64,000 nucleotides of DNA from DASXYG01 sp036502625. Its GTDB lineage: Bacteria > Actinomycetota > Actinomycetes > Streptosporangiales > Streptosporangiaceae. Where the stretch lies: assembly GCA_036502625.1 (NCBI GenBank), contig DASXYG010000002.1:1-64000 (forward strand), written 5' to 3'. The position numbers and the translations under genes were made by a program. Every line of letters begins with the position of its first letter. Position 1 is the first letter of the stretch. The notes below the pieces were generated by a model that was not told where the DNA came from, did no database searches, and worked only from the letters and a program-made list of their open reading frames with translations. Below are positions 32,288 to 41,158 of this stretch, piece after piece.

Positions 32288-34282
32288 ATGGAGCACGGCG
32301 GTCATGACGCGCACGCGGGGCACGGGGCGCACGGCGAGGCGTTCCGGCGGAAGTTCTGGCTGAGCCTCGTCCTGTCGGTGCCGGTCGTCGCGCTGAGCCC
32401 GATGTTCGCGGACCTGCTCGGCTACCACGTGCCCGGCGCGGCCGCCTGGGTGCCGCCGCTGCTCGGCACGGTGGTGTTCCTCTACGGCGGGTGGCCGTTC
32501 CTGACCGGCGCGAAGAGCGAGATCGGCGCGCGGCGTCCCGGCATGATGCTGCTGATCGCGATGGCCATCACGGTCGCGTTCGTGGCGTCGTGGGCCGCGA
32601 CGACCGGCCTGGCGTCCCACCGGCTCGACTTCTGGTGGGAGCTCGTCCTGCTGGTCGACATCATGCTGCTCGGCCACTGGCTGGAGATGCGCGCGCTCGG
32701 CGCCGCGTCCGGCGCGCTCGACGCCCTGGCCGCGCTGCTGCCCGACGAGGCCGAGCGGGTGGTCGGCGACACCGTTGAGAAGGTCCCGGCCGCCGAGCTG
32801 CGCGTCGGTGACCTGGTGCTCGTCCGGTCCGGTGGGCGCGTGCCCGCCGACGGCGTCGTACGCGAGGGCGGCGCGGCGTTCGACGAGTCCATGATCACCG
32901 GGGAGTCGCGCGCCGTGTCGCGGTCCGCGGGCGACCGGGTGGTCGCGGGGACCGTCGCCACCGACAACGCCGTACGGGTCGAGGTCACCGCGGTCGGCGA
33001 CGAGACCGCGCTCGCGGGCATCCGCCGCATGGTGGCCGACGCGCAGGCGTCCAGGTCGCGCGCGCAGGCGCTCGCCGACCGCGCCGCGGCGCTGCTGTTC
33101 TACTACGCGGCGGGCGCGGCGCTGATCACGCTGGTCGTCTGGGCGGTCATCGGGAGCGCGGCGTCGGCGGTGGAGAAGACCGTGACGGTGCTGGTCATCG
33201 CGTGCCCGCACGCCCTTGGCCTGGCGATTCCGCTGGTCATCACCATCGCCACCGAGCTGTCGGCGCGCCAGGGCATCCTCGTCAAGGACCGCATCGGCCT
33301 GGAGCGGATGCGCGACGTCAAGGCCGTGCTGTTCGACAAGACCGGCACGCTGACCGAGGGCAAGCCGGCCGTGACGGCGGTGGCCGCGGCGCCGGGCTGG
33401 TCGGACGACCGCGTGCTGGCCGTCGCGGCGGCGGCCGAGGCCGACAGCGAGCACCCGCTCGCGCGTGCCGTCGTCGCCCGCGCCGGCGACCACCCGCGCG
33501 CGTCGGGCTTCCAGTCGATGACGGGCCGGGGCGTGCGCGCCACGGTCGACGGCATGACCGTGGAGGTCGGCGGGCCGGGCCTGCTGCGCGCGTCCGGCGC
33601 CGAGGTGCCGGAGCCGGTGGGCGCGTCCGCGGGCGACTGGTCGGGGCGCGGTGCCGCGGTGCTGTACGTCCTGGCCGGCGACAAGGTGGCCGGTGCGCTG
33701 GCGGTCGAGGACGCCGTACGCCCGGAGTCGCGGCAGGCCGTACGCGACCTGCGGCGTGCCGGGGTGCACGTCGCGATGATCACCGGGGACGCCCGCCAGG
33801 TGGCCGACGCGGTGGCCGCCGACATAGGTGTGGACGAGACGTTCGCCGAGGTGCTGCCGCAGGACAAGGACGCCAAGGTCGCGGAGTTGCAGGCGCGCGG
33901 CTGGCGGGTGGCGATGGTCGGCGACGGCGTGAACGACGCGCCCGCGCTGGCCCGTGCGGACGTCGGCATCGCGATCGGCGCGGGCACGGACGTCGCCGTG
34001 CAGTCGGCGGGCGTGGTGCTCGCGGCCAACGACCCGCGGCTGGTGTTCGAGGTGCGGAAGCTGTCGGCCGCGGTCTACCGGAAGATGATCCAGAACCTCG
34101 TCTGGGCGGCGGGCTACAACCTCCTGACGGTGCCGATAGCGGCGGGCGCGCTGGCCTGGGCGGGCGTGACGCTCCCGATGGAGGTCGGCGCGATCCTGAT
34201 GAGCCTGTCCACGGTGGTCGTCGCCCTCAACGCGCAGTTGCTGAGGCGGCTGGACCTGCGCCCGTCCGACGAGCCGCGCTGA
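32288..34282 (+). CDS. copB: CopB-like heavy-metal P-type ATPase (P1B, CPH motif)
   Basis: Exports copper (or a similar metal) across the membrane using ATP. The ATG at 32288 follows a GAGGAGGA site. The 664-residue product opens with a His-rich metal-binding tail (MEHGGHDAHAGHGAHG) instead of a CxxC domain. It has TGES at 204-207, the membrane metal motif CPH at 306-308, the phosphorylated Asp350 in DKTGTLTEG, and GDGVNDAP from about 545. CPH plus a His-rich start marks the P1B-3 (CopB) group, associated with Cu(II)/Cu(I). The preceding CsoR-like palindrome suggests copper induction. Confidence 0.92.
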   Translation: MEHGGHDAHAGHGAHGEAFRRKFWLSLVLSVPVVALSPMFADLLGYHVPGAAAWVPPLLGTVVFLYGGWPFLTGAKSEIGARRPGMMLLIAMAITVAFVASWAATTGLASHRLDFWWELVLLVDIMLLGHWLEMRALGAASGALDALAALLPDEAERVVGDTVEKVPAAELRVGDLVLVRSGGRVPADGVVREGGAAFDESMITGESRAVSRSAGDRVVAGTVATDNAVRVEVTAVGDETALAGIRRMVADAQASRSRAQALADRAAALLFYYAAGAALITLVVWAVIGSAASAVEKTVTVLVIACPHALGLAIPLVITIATELSARQGILVKDRIGLERMRDVKAVLFDKTGTLTEGKPAVTAVAAAPGWSDDRVLAVAAAAEADSEHPLARAVVARAGDHPRASGFQSMTGRGVRATVDGMTVEVGGPGLLRASGAEVPEPVGASAGDWSGRGAAVLYVLAGDKVAGALAVEDAVRPESRQAVRDLRRAGVHVAMITGDARQVADAVAADIGVDETFAEVLPQDKDAKVAELQARGWRVAMVGDGVNDAPALARADVGIAIGAGTDVAVQSAGVVLAANDPRLVFEVRKLSAAVYRKMIQNLVWAAGYNLLTVPIAAGALAWAGVTLPMEVGAILMSLSTVVVALNAQLLRRLDLRPSDEPR

Positions 34283-34315
34283 CCCGGAGCGCCGCGCGCG
34301 GTAGAAGTAGGTGGC

Positions 34316-35779
34316 ATGAGGAACGCGCACACGGTCGAGAAGGTCAGGTCCGCCGAGCACGCGCTGATGGCCGGGGTGCCGGACGGGGCGCTGATGCAGC
34401 GGGCCGCCGCGGGGCTGGCCGCCGTGTGCGCGTCGCTGCTCGGGCGCGTCTACGGCGCGCGCGTCGTCGTCCTCGCCGGCAGCGGCGACAACGGGGGCGA
34501 CGCGCTGTTCGCGGGGGAGCGGCTGGCCGGGCGCGGCGCGCGCGTCGAGGCGGTCCTGACGGCGGCGCGCCACCACGAGGAGGGGCTGGCGGCGCTGCGC
34601 CGCGCGGGCGGGCGGGTGACCGGCGACCTCGCGGCCATCGACGACGCCGACCTGATCATCGACGGGATGCTCGGCATCGGGGGGCGCGGCGGGCTGCGCG
34701 CCGAGCAGGCCGAGTACGCCGAGCGCGCGTCCGGCGCGCCCGGCACCGTCGTGGCCGTGGACCTCCCGTCCGGCATCGACGCCGACACCGGGCGCGTCGA
34801 CGGGCCCGCGGTCGCGGCCGACGTCACCGTCACGTTCGGCACGTACAAGCCGGGCCTGTTCGTCGACCCGGCGGCCGGCCGCGTGGGCGTGCTGGAGCGC
34901 GTCGACATCGGCCTCGGGCCGTACCTCGCTGATCCGGACGTCGTGGCGTTCCAGGGCGCCGACGTGGCACGGCTGCTGCCGTACCGCGCGGCCGAGTCGG
35001 ACAAGTACCGCAGCGGCGTGCTCGGCCTGGTCGCCGGCGGACCTGTCTTCACCGGCGCGGCCGTGCTGGCCTGCGGCGGCGCGGTGCGTGGGGGCGCGGG
35101 CATGGTGCGGTTCGCGTCCGTGGCGCCCGCCGTGGACCACGTACGGTCCGCGTGGCCCGAAGCGGTCACCACGGTCGTACGCCCCGGGTCGGGGAAGGAC
35201 GTCCTGGCCGCGGGGCGGGTGCAGGCGTGGGCGGTCGGGCCCGGCATCGGCACCGGGGAGGACGCGGCGGCGGTGCTCGGTGCCGTGCTCGGCACCGACG
35301 TGCCCGTGCTCGTGGACGCCGACGGGCTGACGGTCCTGGCCGAGAACCGCGAGCTGCTGGAGGGGCGGCGCGCGCCGACGGTGCTGACGCCGCACGCCGG
35401 TGAGCTGGTGCGGCTGCTCGGTGACGGCGCCGACCGCGCGGACGTTGAGGCGGCGCGGCTGGAACACGTCCGCCGTGCGGCGCGCGACCTGGGGTGCGTC
35501 GTGCTGCTCAAGGGATCGACGACGCTGGTGGCCGAGCCGGGCGGCGCCGTACGCGCGAACGCCACGGGCACGCCGCGGCTGGCCACGGCGGGCACCGGCG
35601 ACGTGCTGACCGGGCTCATCGGGGCGCTGCTCGCCGGGGGCATGGCCGCCGCCGACGCGGCCACGGCGGGCGCGTACCTGCACGGCCTCGCCGGGCGGCT
35701 GGCGTCCGAGGGCGCGCCGATCGGCGCGCACGACGTCGTCACCGCCCTGCCGGAGGCCTTCCGCTCCCTGGACGGTTGA
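34316..35779 (+). CDS. nnrD: Bifunctional NAD(P)H-hydrate epimerase/dehydratase
   Basis: This enzyme repairs damaged NADH and NADPH hydrates. The 487-residue product joins an N-terminal epimerase (NnrE/YjeF) domain with GSGDNGGDALFAGERL near residues 56-71 and the active Asp region DGMLGIGGRG, and a C-terminal ribokinase-like ADP-dependent dehydratase domain with LTPHAGELVRLL and GTGDVLTGLIGALLAGG near residue 428. Single-chain fusion is the usual bacterial form. Confidence 0.96.
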   Translation: MRNAHTVEKVRSAEHALMAGVPDGALMQRAAAGLAAVCASLLGRVYGARVVVLAGSGDNGGDALFAGERLAGRGARVEAVLTAARHHEEGLAALRRAGGRVTGDLAAIDDADLIIDGMLGIGGRGGLRAEQAEYAERASGAPGTVVAVDLPSGIDADTGRVDGPAVAADVTVTFGTYKPGLFVDPAAGRVGVLERVDIGLGPYLADPDVVAFQGADVARLLPYRAAESDKYRSGVLGLVAGGPVFTGAAVLACGGAVRGGAGMVRFASVAPAVDHVRSAWPEAVTTVVRPGSGKDVLAAGRVQAWAVGPGIGTGEDAAAVLGAVLGTDVPVLVDADGLTVLAENRELLEGRRAPTVLTPHAGELVRLLGDGADRADVEAARLEHVRRAARDLGCVVLLKGSTTLVAEPGGAVRANATGTPRLATAGTGDVLTGLIGALLAGGMAAADAATAGAYLHGLAGRLASEGAPIGAHDVVTALPEAFRSLDG

Positions 35780-35893
35780 CCGCCGTCCTTTTCCGGCCGC
35801 GGCACCGAAAGTCAAGGCTGATCCCCGGCCTGTGGACGGCGGGAGAATCGAAGTGCTACAACTCCCAAGACCTCAGCCCGCCGGACGGAGCCG

Positions 35894-38500
35894 ATGAACA
35901 CGCAGCCGATGCCCACCCGGGACCTCGTTCTGCGGCTCTGCGACGAGCCGACGGAGCTGAACCAGGAGTGGCTCGCAACGGCTGAGAAGGTCGCGGTCCC
36001 CGTACCCGTACCGTCCGCGCACGCCGGCGGTGTGCCGCGGCTTGAGCTGGCGCGCGTCGCCGTGGCCGCGGCGCGCGCGATGGGCGCCGACGAATTGCTG
36101 GTGTGCCGCACCCGCGCGGAGCACATGTACGAACCCGTCGAGCGCGTCGCCGCGCGCGCCGACGACCTCGACCGCGTGGTCGCCACCTGGGGCGACCGCC
36201 CGGACGAGACGCTCTACGCCCTGCCCGACCTGTCCGCCGCCGTGCTCGTGACCACCGGCGGCATCATGCTCGTCGCCGGCGCGGTCCCGTTCGTCCAGGC
36301 CGTCGTCGGGCCGGATATCACCGCCGCGAAGGAGGCGTTCGGGGAGTACGCCCTGAACCGCCGCGACGACCTCGGCCTCCGGCGGGTCGCCGAGCGCTAC
36401 GGCTGCCTCGAACCCCCGGGCGACGGCGCGCGCCACGCGCGCGACGCCGGCGTGCCGCGCGCCGACACCGCCGAGCGGCTGAGCCGCGCGGCGGCCAGGT
36501 TCCGCGACCGCCGCCCCGGCGCGACCGGCGCGTTCCGGCTGCTGCGCACCTTAGTGGCGTGGGCCGCGGTGGCCCTGGTGATCGTCGTCGCGTCGGCCAT
36601 CCCGGGCACGTCCAACGTCATCCCGGTGGCGCTCGGCGTCGGCTGGCTGGTCATCCAGCTCTGCGTGCTCTGCCGGTCCCGTACGGTCACGCTCGCCGTG
36701 CTGCTGCGCGTCGTGGTGCTCGGCGCGCTGATCTGCCTGCCCACGGTGCTGATCGAGCGGTTCGTGGTGGCCCGCATGGGCGTCCCCGCGCTCGACGCGG
36801 TGGCCATCGTGCGGGTCGGCGCGCCGGTGGAGGAGGTCGCGAAGCTCGTCCCCGTCGTGCTGGTCTGGTGGTTCGCGCGGCGGCGGTTCAAGCGGCTCGC
36901 CGCGGTCGACTACCTCCTGCTGGCCGCCGCGTCGGGCGCGGGCTTCCAGCTCGTGGAGAGCACGGTGTTCGTGCTGACGACGGGCGCGTCCGTGACGTCC
37001 CGGCTGCCCACCGTGCCGCATTTCGAGTTCTTCGCGCTGCTGCCCGGGTGGTCTGACGGCATCGGCACGCGGTTCGCCGGCCACGCGGTGCTCACCGGGC
37101 TGGTCGGCGCGTGCGTCGGGCTGGCCGCGGTGGGCGGGCGGCGGTGGGGCGGGCGGAAGCTGTGGCTGCTGCCCGCGGTCGCGCTCGGCGTCGTGATCTT
37201 CGTGCATCTGGCGTACGACGGGGTCCAGTCCAGCCTGCGCCTGGTCAGCGGGTCGGGTCCGGCGTTCGCGCTGCTCGGCCACGGCTACCTGATCCGTCCG
37301 CTGTTCCTGCTGGCGCTGTTCGCGTGCGTCATGCTCGACCACCGCGTGTTCCGCGCGGTCGACGACGTGGTGCCGCCGCTGCCGGGCACGCCTCCGTGGG
37401 CGGGTCTGGAGCGGTTCGCGCGCGGCGTCGGCATCCGCGTCCGGGCGCGGGTGCCCCGCGAGGCGGCGCCGGTGTTCCACCGTGCGGGCGGCGCCGTGGC
37501 CGGGTTCGTGGTGACGTTCGCCGAGGCCACCGTGCGCATCCTGCACGAATGGGCGGTGCTGTTCGTCGCGCTGGGGCGCGGCGTGCCGGCGCTGCCGTCC
37601 GCGCTGCGGTTCCTGCGCGACCGCCGCGAGCTCGCCATGGGCGCCTACCGCGCCGCCGGGCGTCCGCATCGCGACATGCCGCCCCGCGCCGAGGTGCGCA
37701 GGTCCGCCGAGGCGCTGACCGCGGCGCTCGGCCTCGCGGCGGCGCTCGCGCTGGTCGTGGGCGTCGCGGGCGCGGCCGCGGTCCGCGCCCCGGCGGCGCC
37801 GGCGTTCCTCGCCGCGTACGTCGATCCGCTGATCGGGTGGCTGGGCCGGTTCCCGCCGCCGCGGCAGGCGCTCGCGGAGTCCGGCGGGGTGGCGCTGCTC
37901 GTCCTGCTGCTCACCGGCTGGACCACCGTCGACGTGCGGTCGCCGGGGCGCGACGCGTTCCTGCGCGATCCGCGCGGCTCGGTGACCAGCGTGATCCGCG
38001 ACCTCACGCCCGGCCGCCTGCCGTACCTCCTGCTGTGGGTGATCGGGCTGGCGGTTCCGTCGAGCGTCAACGCGCTGCTCAAGCCCGGTGTGGGCGCCGC
38101 CACGCCGCCGCTGGAGCCGAACGGCCCGACCACGCCCGGCCCGCCGCCGCACGCCGCGCTCGTGATCAACGCGCCGCCCGGCCCCGACCCCGGGCTGCCG
38201 GACGAACGCTGGGAGTTCCCGCAGCCCGCGCTCGACCGCGCGCTGAAACACGCGGGAGACTTCGGCGTGCCCACGGGCACGTCGTACGACGCGCCGGCGC
38301 TGCGCGCGGCGCTGCTCGCGTTCGTCATCGAACCCGGCACCCTCCGGATCGACATCACGTTCGCCGGCCGCGCCGCGCGCGCGGTCGTCGACCAGGCGCG
38401 GGGGCGTGCGGTGGTCTTCACCCCGTCCGGCGCCTTCGTCACCTGCCTGACCCTGACCGAGGCCCAGCTCGCGATCCTCTTGGCGGAGCATCAGTTGTGA
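35894..38500 (+). CDS. PrsW-family intramembrane protease fused to colicin D-like C-terminal domain
   Basis: The 868-residue product has five parts. (1) Residues 1-155: an unnamed domain shared with the next gene. (2) Residues about 215-485: a PrsW-type glutamic intramembrane protease with seven or eight helices and the motifs EEVAK (E313, E314, K317), FQLVE (F351, E355), H397, and HLAYD (H438, D442). (3) Residues 531-680: two or three more helices. (4) Residues 730-765: a Pro-rich linker. (5) Residues 768-868: a domain resembling the colicin D tRNase, with LKHAGDFG (H786) and the end AFVTCLTLTEAQLAILL. The downstream gene overlaps by 4 nt and looks like the immunity partner. PrsW membership is well supported by motifs; the toxin reading rests on remembered sequence patterns. 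Confidence 0.82.
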   Translation: MNTQPMPTRDLVLRLCDEPTELNQEWLATAEKVAVPVPVPSAHAGGVPRLELARVAVAAARAMGADELLVCRTRAEHMYEPVERVAARADDLDRVVATWGDRPDETLYALPDLSAAVLVTTGGIMLVAGAVPFVQAVVGPDITAAKEAFGEYALNRRDDLGLRRVAERYGCLEPPGDGARHARDAGVPRADTAERLSRAAARFRDRRPGATGAFRLLRTLVAWAAVALVIVVASAIPGTSNVIPVALGVGWLVIQLCVLCRSRTVTLAVLLRVVVLGALICLPTVLIERFVVARMGVPALDAVAIVRVGAPVEEVAKLVPVVLVWWFARRRFKRLAAVDYLLLAAASGAGFQLVESTVFVLTTGASVTSRLPTVPHFEFFALLPGWSDGIGTRFAGHAVLTGLVGACVGLAAVGGRRWGGRKLWLLPAVALGVVIFVHLAYDGVQSSLRLVSGSGPAFALLGHGYLIRPLFLLALFACVMLDHRVFRAVDDVVPPLPGTPPWAGLERFARGVGIRVRARVPREAAPVFHRAGGAVAGFVVTFAEATVRILHEWAVLFVALGRGVPALPSALRFLRDRRELAMGAYRAAGRPHRDMPPRAEVRRSAEALTAALGLAAALALVVGVAGAAAVRAPAAPAFLAAYVDPLIGWLGRFPPPRQALAESGGVALLVLLLTGWTTVDVRSPGRDAFLRDPRGSVTSVIRDLTPGRLPYLLLWVIGLAVPSSVNALLKPGVGAATPPLEPNGPTTPGPPPHAALVINAPPGPDPGLPDERWEFPQPALDRALKHAGDFGVPTGTSYDAPALRAALLAFVIEPGTLRIDITFAGRAARAVVDQARGRAVVFTPSGAFVTCLTLTEAQLAILLAEHQL

Positions 38501-39348
38501 ACACCCCACGGCGAACCGGCGACCTCGTACGGCGGGTGCTGTCCGGGCCGCAGCGGCTGTCCCTCGACTGGCTGCGCACCCGGGAGCGCACGGCCGTGCC
38601 GTTCCTCTACGCCGCGCCCACCGAGCCCGGCCGCGGCCCGGTCGGCGCCCACCTCGCGGGGCGGCTGGTCGCGGCGGCGCGGATGGCCGGCGCGGAGAAC
38701 CTGCTCGCCTGCCGTACGGACGCCGGCCGCTTCGGCGAGCCGATCACCGCGCTGCCCACGGCCGCGGCCGAGCTCGTGTCCGGGCTGCGCGAGTTCAGCG
38801 GCACCGACTTCCTGCTGGCCCAGCCCGATGTGGACAACCTGCTGCTGATCACCACCGCCGGGTTCGGCATCGCGGCGGGCATCCGCCCGTTCGTCGAGGG
38901 CGTGCTGGGCGCGGCGGCCGACGGCGCGCGGCGCGAGTTCGCCGCCGCCGCGCTGGAACGCGCCGAGGGCCCGCTGCTCGCCGTCGCGGTGTTCTGCGGC
39001 TGCCCGTTCTCCCAGCGCCCGTGGAGCCCCGAGTGGCAGGCCTGGGCCACGCCCGCCGAGGCGCCGCCGGGCAGCGGCGTCCGCGCCCAGGCCGACGCGA
39101 TGCGCGCCTTCGTGACCGCCGACATCGCCGCCGCCGAGTTCGAACGCCTCTTCCTGGCGGGCCGCCGCCAGGAGATCGAACACGGCGAACGCGCCACGGG
39201 CCCCCTCGCCGAGGCCCTCGACGTCGCGTTCTGGTCCCTCACCGAACACGGCTCAGGCGCCGGCCCCCACGGCCTCCCCGACGACGTCGCCCTCGACGCG
39301 GCGATACGCCGCGCCCTCGAACGCCTCGACGCCGTCCACCCGGGCTGA
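38497..39348 (+). CDS. Putative immunity protein with shared N-terminal domain
   Basis: The GTG at 38497 overlaps the PrsW-toxin stop (GTGA). Residues 1-155 align along their length with the start of the upstream protein: GAENLLACRT against GADELLVCRT, and LLLITTAGFGIAAGIRPFVEGVLG against VLVTTGGIMLVAGAVPFVQAVVG at the same spacing. Residues 197-280 form an acidic helical domain (FVTADIAAAEFERLFLAGR, LAEALDVAFWSLTEH, LDAAIRRALERL) with the spacing of colicin D immunity proteins (PF09204 style). I infer it neutralises the C-terminal domain of its partner. It ends directly against the convergent reductase gene with no bases between the stops. Confidence 0.75.
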   Translation: MNTPRRTGDLVRRVLSGPQRLSLDWLRTRERTAVPFLYAAPTEPGRGPVGAHLAGRLVAAARMAGAENLLACRTDAGRFGEPITALPTAAAELVSGLREFSGTDFLLAQPDVDNLLLITTAGFGIAAGIRPFVEGVLGAAADGARREFAAAALERAEGPLLAVAVFCGCPFSQRPWSPEWQAWATPAEAPPGSGVRAQADAMRAFVTADIAAAEFERLFLAGRRQEIEHGERATGPLAEALDVAFWSLTEHGSGAGPHGLPDDVALDAAIRRALERLDAVHPG

Positions 39349-40218
39349 TCACTCCCCGCGCAGCACCTCAGCGAGGCGGGCGAAGCCGTCTGTGGCGTGG
39401 CCCTTGTCCATGGCCGTACGGGCCAGGGTGTGGACGGACTCCAGGGCGCGGGCCTCGATGCCGTGGCCGTGGGCGGTCTCCACGATGTGCGCCATGCCCT
39501 CCGCCGCCGACGCGATGGTGGACGCGTCGCCGGGGTAGTGGCCCGCGGCGATCTGGGCGGCTACCGCGTCGATGATGCCGGGCAGCAGCGCGCCGATGCC
39601 CCGCGCGTACGGCGCGAGCTCCGGGGCGGCGACGCCCTCCGCGCCGGCGAGCGCGAAGCCGTGGACGATGCCGCCCATCGCCGACCAGAACATGTCGAGC
39701 AGCGCGACGTCGTGCGCGGCCGCGCGGCCCGGGTCGGCGCCCAGGTACGTACCGGAGCCGAGCGCCGCCAGCACGCCGCCGTGCCGGTCGTGCACCGCGG
39801 CGTCGCCGCTGAGCAGCAGCGACGCCACCGGTCCGCCAATCGTCGCGGCGGGCGTCATGATCGCCCCGTCCAGGTACGCGGCGCCGCGCGCCTCTGCCCA
39901 CGCGGCGGTCTCCCGGGCCCGCTCCGGGGTGTCGGAGGTCAGGTTGACCAGCGCCCGCCCGCGGAGCGCGTCGCCCGCCGCGTCGCCGATCGCCCGTACG
40001 GCGGCGTCGTCGACCACGCACACCACGGTCAGCGCGCTCGCCGCGACGGCCTCGGCGGCCGTGCCCGCCCGCTCGGCGCCGCCCGCCACGAGCTCGCCGT
40101 CGCGTCCGGGCGTACGGTTCCACACCGTCGTCCGGTGCCCGCCCGCGACGAACGCACCCGCGAGCGCCCGCCCCATCGGCCCGAGCCCGAGCACCGTGAC
40201 CGCCTCGGCCCCGCTCAC
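39349..40218 (-). CDS. Imine reductase-like NAD(P)-binding protein 1
   Basis: The GTG at 40218 gives 289 residues. An N-terminal Rossmann domain (VTVLGLGPMGRALAGAF near residues 7-23, with the NADP-type VWNRTPGR) is followed by NLTSDTPERARE and YLDGAIMTP, then an all-helical C-terminal domain. These are hallmarks of the imine reductase/beta-hydroxyacid dehydrogenase-like family. Imine reductases reduce cyclic imines with NADPH; the natural substrate here is unknown. It overlaps the upstream paralogue by 4 nt. Confidence 0.85.
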   Translation of the reverse strand: MSGAEAVTVLGLGPMGRALAGAFVAGGHRTTVWNRTPGRDGELVAGGAERAGTAAEAVAASALTVVCVVDDAAVRAIGDAAGDALRGRALVNLTSDTPERARETAAWAEARGAAYLDGAIMTPAATIGGPVASLLLSGDAAVHDRHGGVLAALGSGTYLGADPGRAAAHDVALLDMFWSAMGGIVHGFALAGAEGVAAPELAPYARGIGALLPGIIDAVAAQIAAGHYPGDASTIASAAEGMAHIVETAHGHGIEARALESVHTLARTAMDKGHATDGFARLAEVLRGE

Positions 40219-41102
40219 GCCGCGTCCGTACGGAGGAGGTCGGCGAGCGCCGAGATGCCGTCGGATCCGTGGCCCTTCGCGACGGCGCGGTCGAGGAGGG
40301 TGGCGAGTGGGGTGATCAGGTCGGTGCGGACGCCGCTGTCCTCGGCGGCGGACAGGAGGTTGGGGAAGCCGGCGGCCTGCATCGCGAGGTTCGAGCCCGT
40401 GCCGCCGTGGTCGCCGGAATCCGCGGCGGACGCCATCGCGGGGAGGCCGGCGGACATCGCGGACAGCCACGCCACGGCGAGCGGCGCGAACTCCGCCGCC
40501 GGGCGGCCCGCCGCGCGTACCAGCGCCACCGCCTGCAGGAACCCGCCGTACATGCCGTACATCGCGGACAGCAGCCCCAGGTCGTACACCGCGGCAAGGC
40601 CGGGCTCCGCGCCGAGGTAACGCGCCTCGCCGAGCGCCGCCAGCGCCGGCTCGTGCGCCGCGAACGCCGCGCGGTCGCCGCTGTAGAGCACGAACCCGGC
40701 GCGCCCGATCATCGCGGGCACCGCCATGATGCCGCCGTCGAGGTACGCCGCCCCCTGCCCGGCCGCCCACGCGGCCGCCTCCCGCGCCTGCGCGGGCGTG
40801 CCGTTGGTGAGGTTCACCACCGTACGGCCGCGTACCCCGCCGCCCACCGCGTCGAGCACCGTGCGCACGGCCGCATGGTCGAGCAGGCACACGATCACCA
40901 AGGGGCTCGCCTCGACCGCGGCGGCGGGCGTCGCCGCGGGAATCGCGCCGCGCGCGGCCAGGTCGTCGCCGCGCGACGCCGTGCGGTTCCAGATGGCCAC
41001 CCGGTGGCCCGCGGCGAGCAGCGCACCGGCGAGCGCGCGGCCCATCGCGCCCAGCCCGAGAATCGTTACATCCGCCGTTCCGGCGGGCATTTCGGTCGTC
41101 AT
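40215..41102 (-). CDS. Imine reductase-like NAD(P)-binding protein 2
   Basis: The 295-residue product is a tandem paralogue of the downstream gene: VTILGLGAMGRALAGALLAAGH, IWNRTASRG, NLTNGTPAQARE and YLDGGIMAVPAMIG. The two differ most in the C-terminal half (AVYDLGLLSAMYGMYGG here, AAHDVALLDMFWSAMGG there), which lines the substrate site and forms the dimer. They could be a heterodimer or act on different substrates. Its promoter lies in the 56 nt shared with the merR gene. Confidence 0.85.
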   Translation of the reverse strand: MTTEMPAGTADVTILGLGAMGRALAGALLAAGHRVAIWNRTASRGDDLAARGAIPAATPAAAVEASPLVIVCLLDHAAVRTVLDAVGGGVRGRTVVNLTNGTPAQAREAAAWAAGQGAAYLDGGIMAVPAMIGRAGFVLYSGDRAAFAAHEPALAALGEARYLGAEPGLAAVYDLGLLSAMYGMYGGFLQAVALVRAAGRPAAEFAPLAVAWLSAMSAGLPAMASAADSGDHGGTGSNLAMQAAGFPNLLSAAEDSGVRTDLITPLATLLDRAVAKGHGSDGISALADLLRTDAA

Positions 41103-41109
41103 GGCCCGT

Positions 41110-41141
41110 ACGCTAAAGCTTCACGCCGACGTGAGAGTCAA
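41110..41141 (-). promoter_or_regulatory. MerR-type long-spacer promoter of the imine reductase operon
   Basis: On the minus strand TTGACT (41136-41141) and TAGCGT (41110-41115) are 20 nt apart, longer than the normal 17, with a TCACG-N4-CGTGA dyad (41121-41134) in the spacer. This is the layout of MerR-activated promoters, where the regulator untwists the spacer. The start codon lies only 7 nt past the -10, so the mRNA should be leaderless. Confidence 0.65.
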
Positions 41142-41158
41142 GCGCCGCGGGAGGTCGC

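Noticed and set aside
35814..35893. Promoter for the PrsW-toxin gene
   Set aside because: AGTCAA and scattered TA-rich triplets exist, but no -35/-10 pair at a normal spacing is convincing, so I did not list one.
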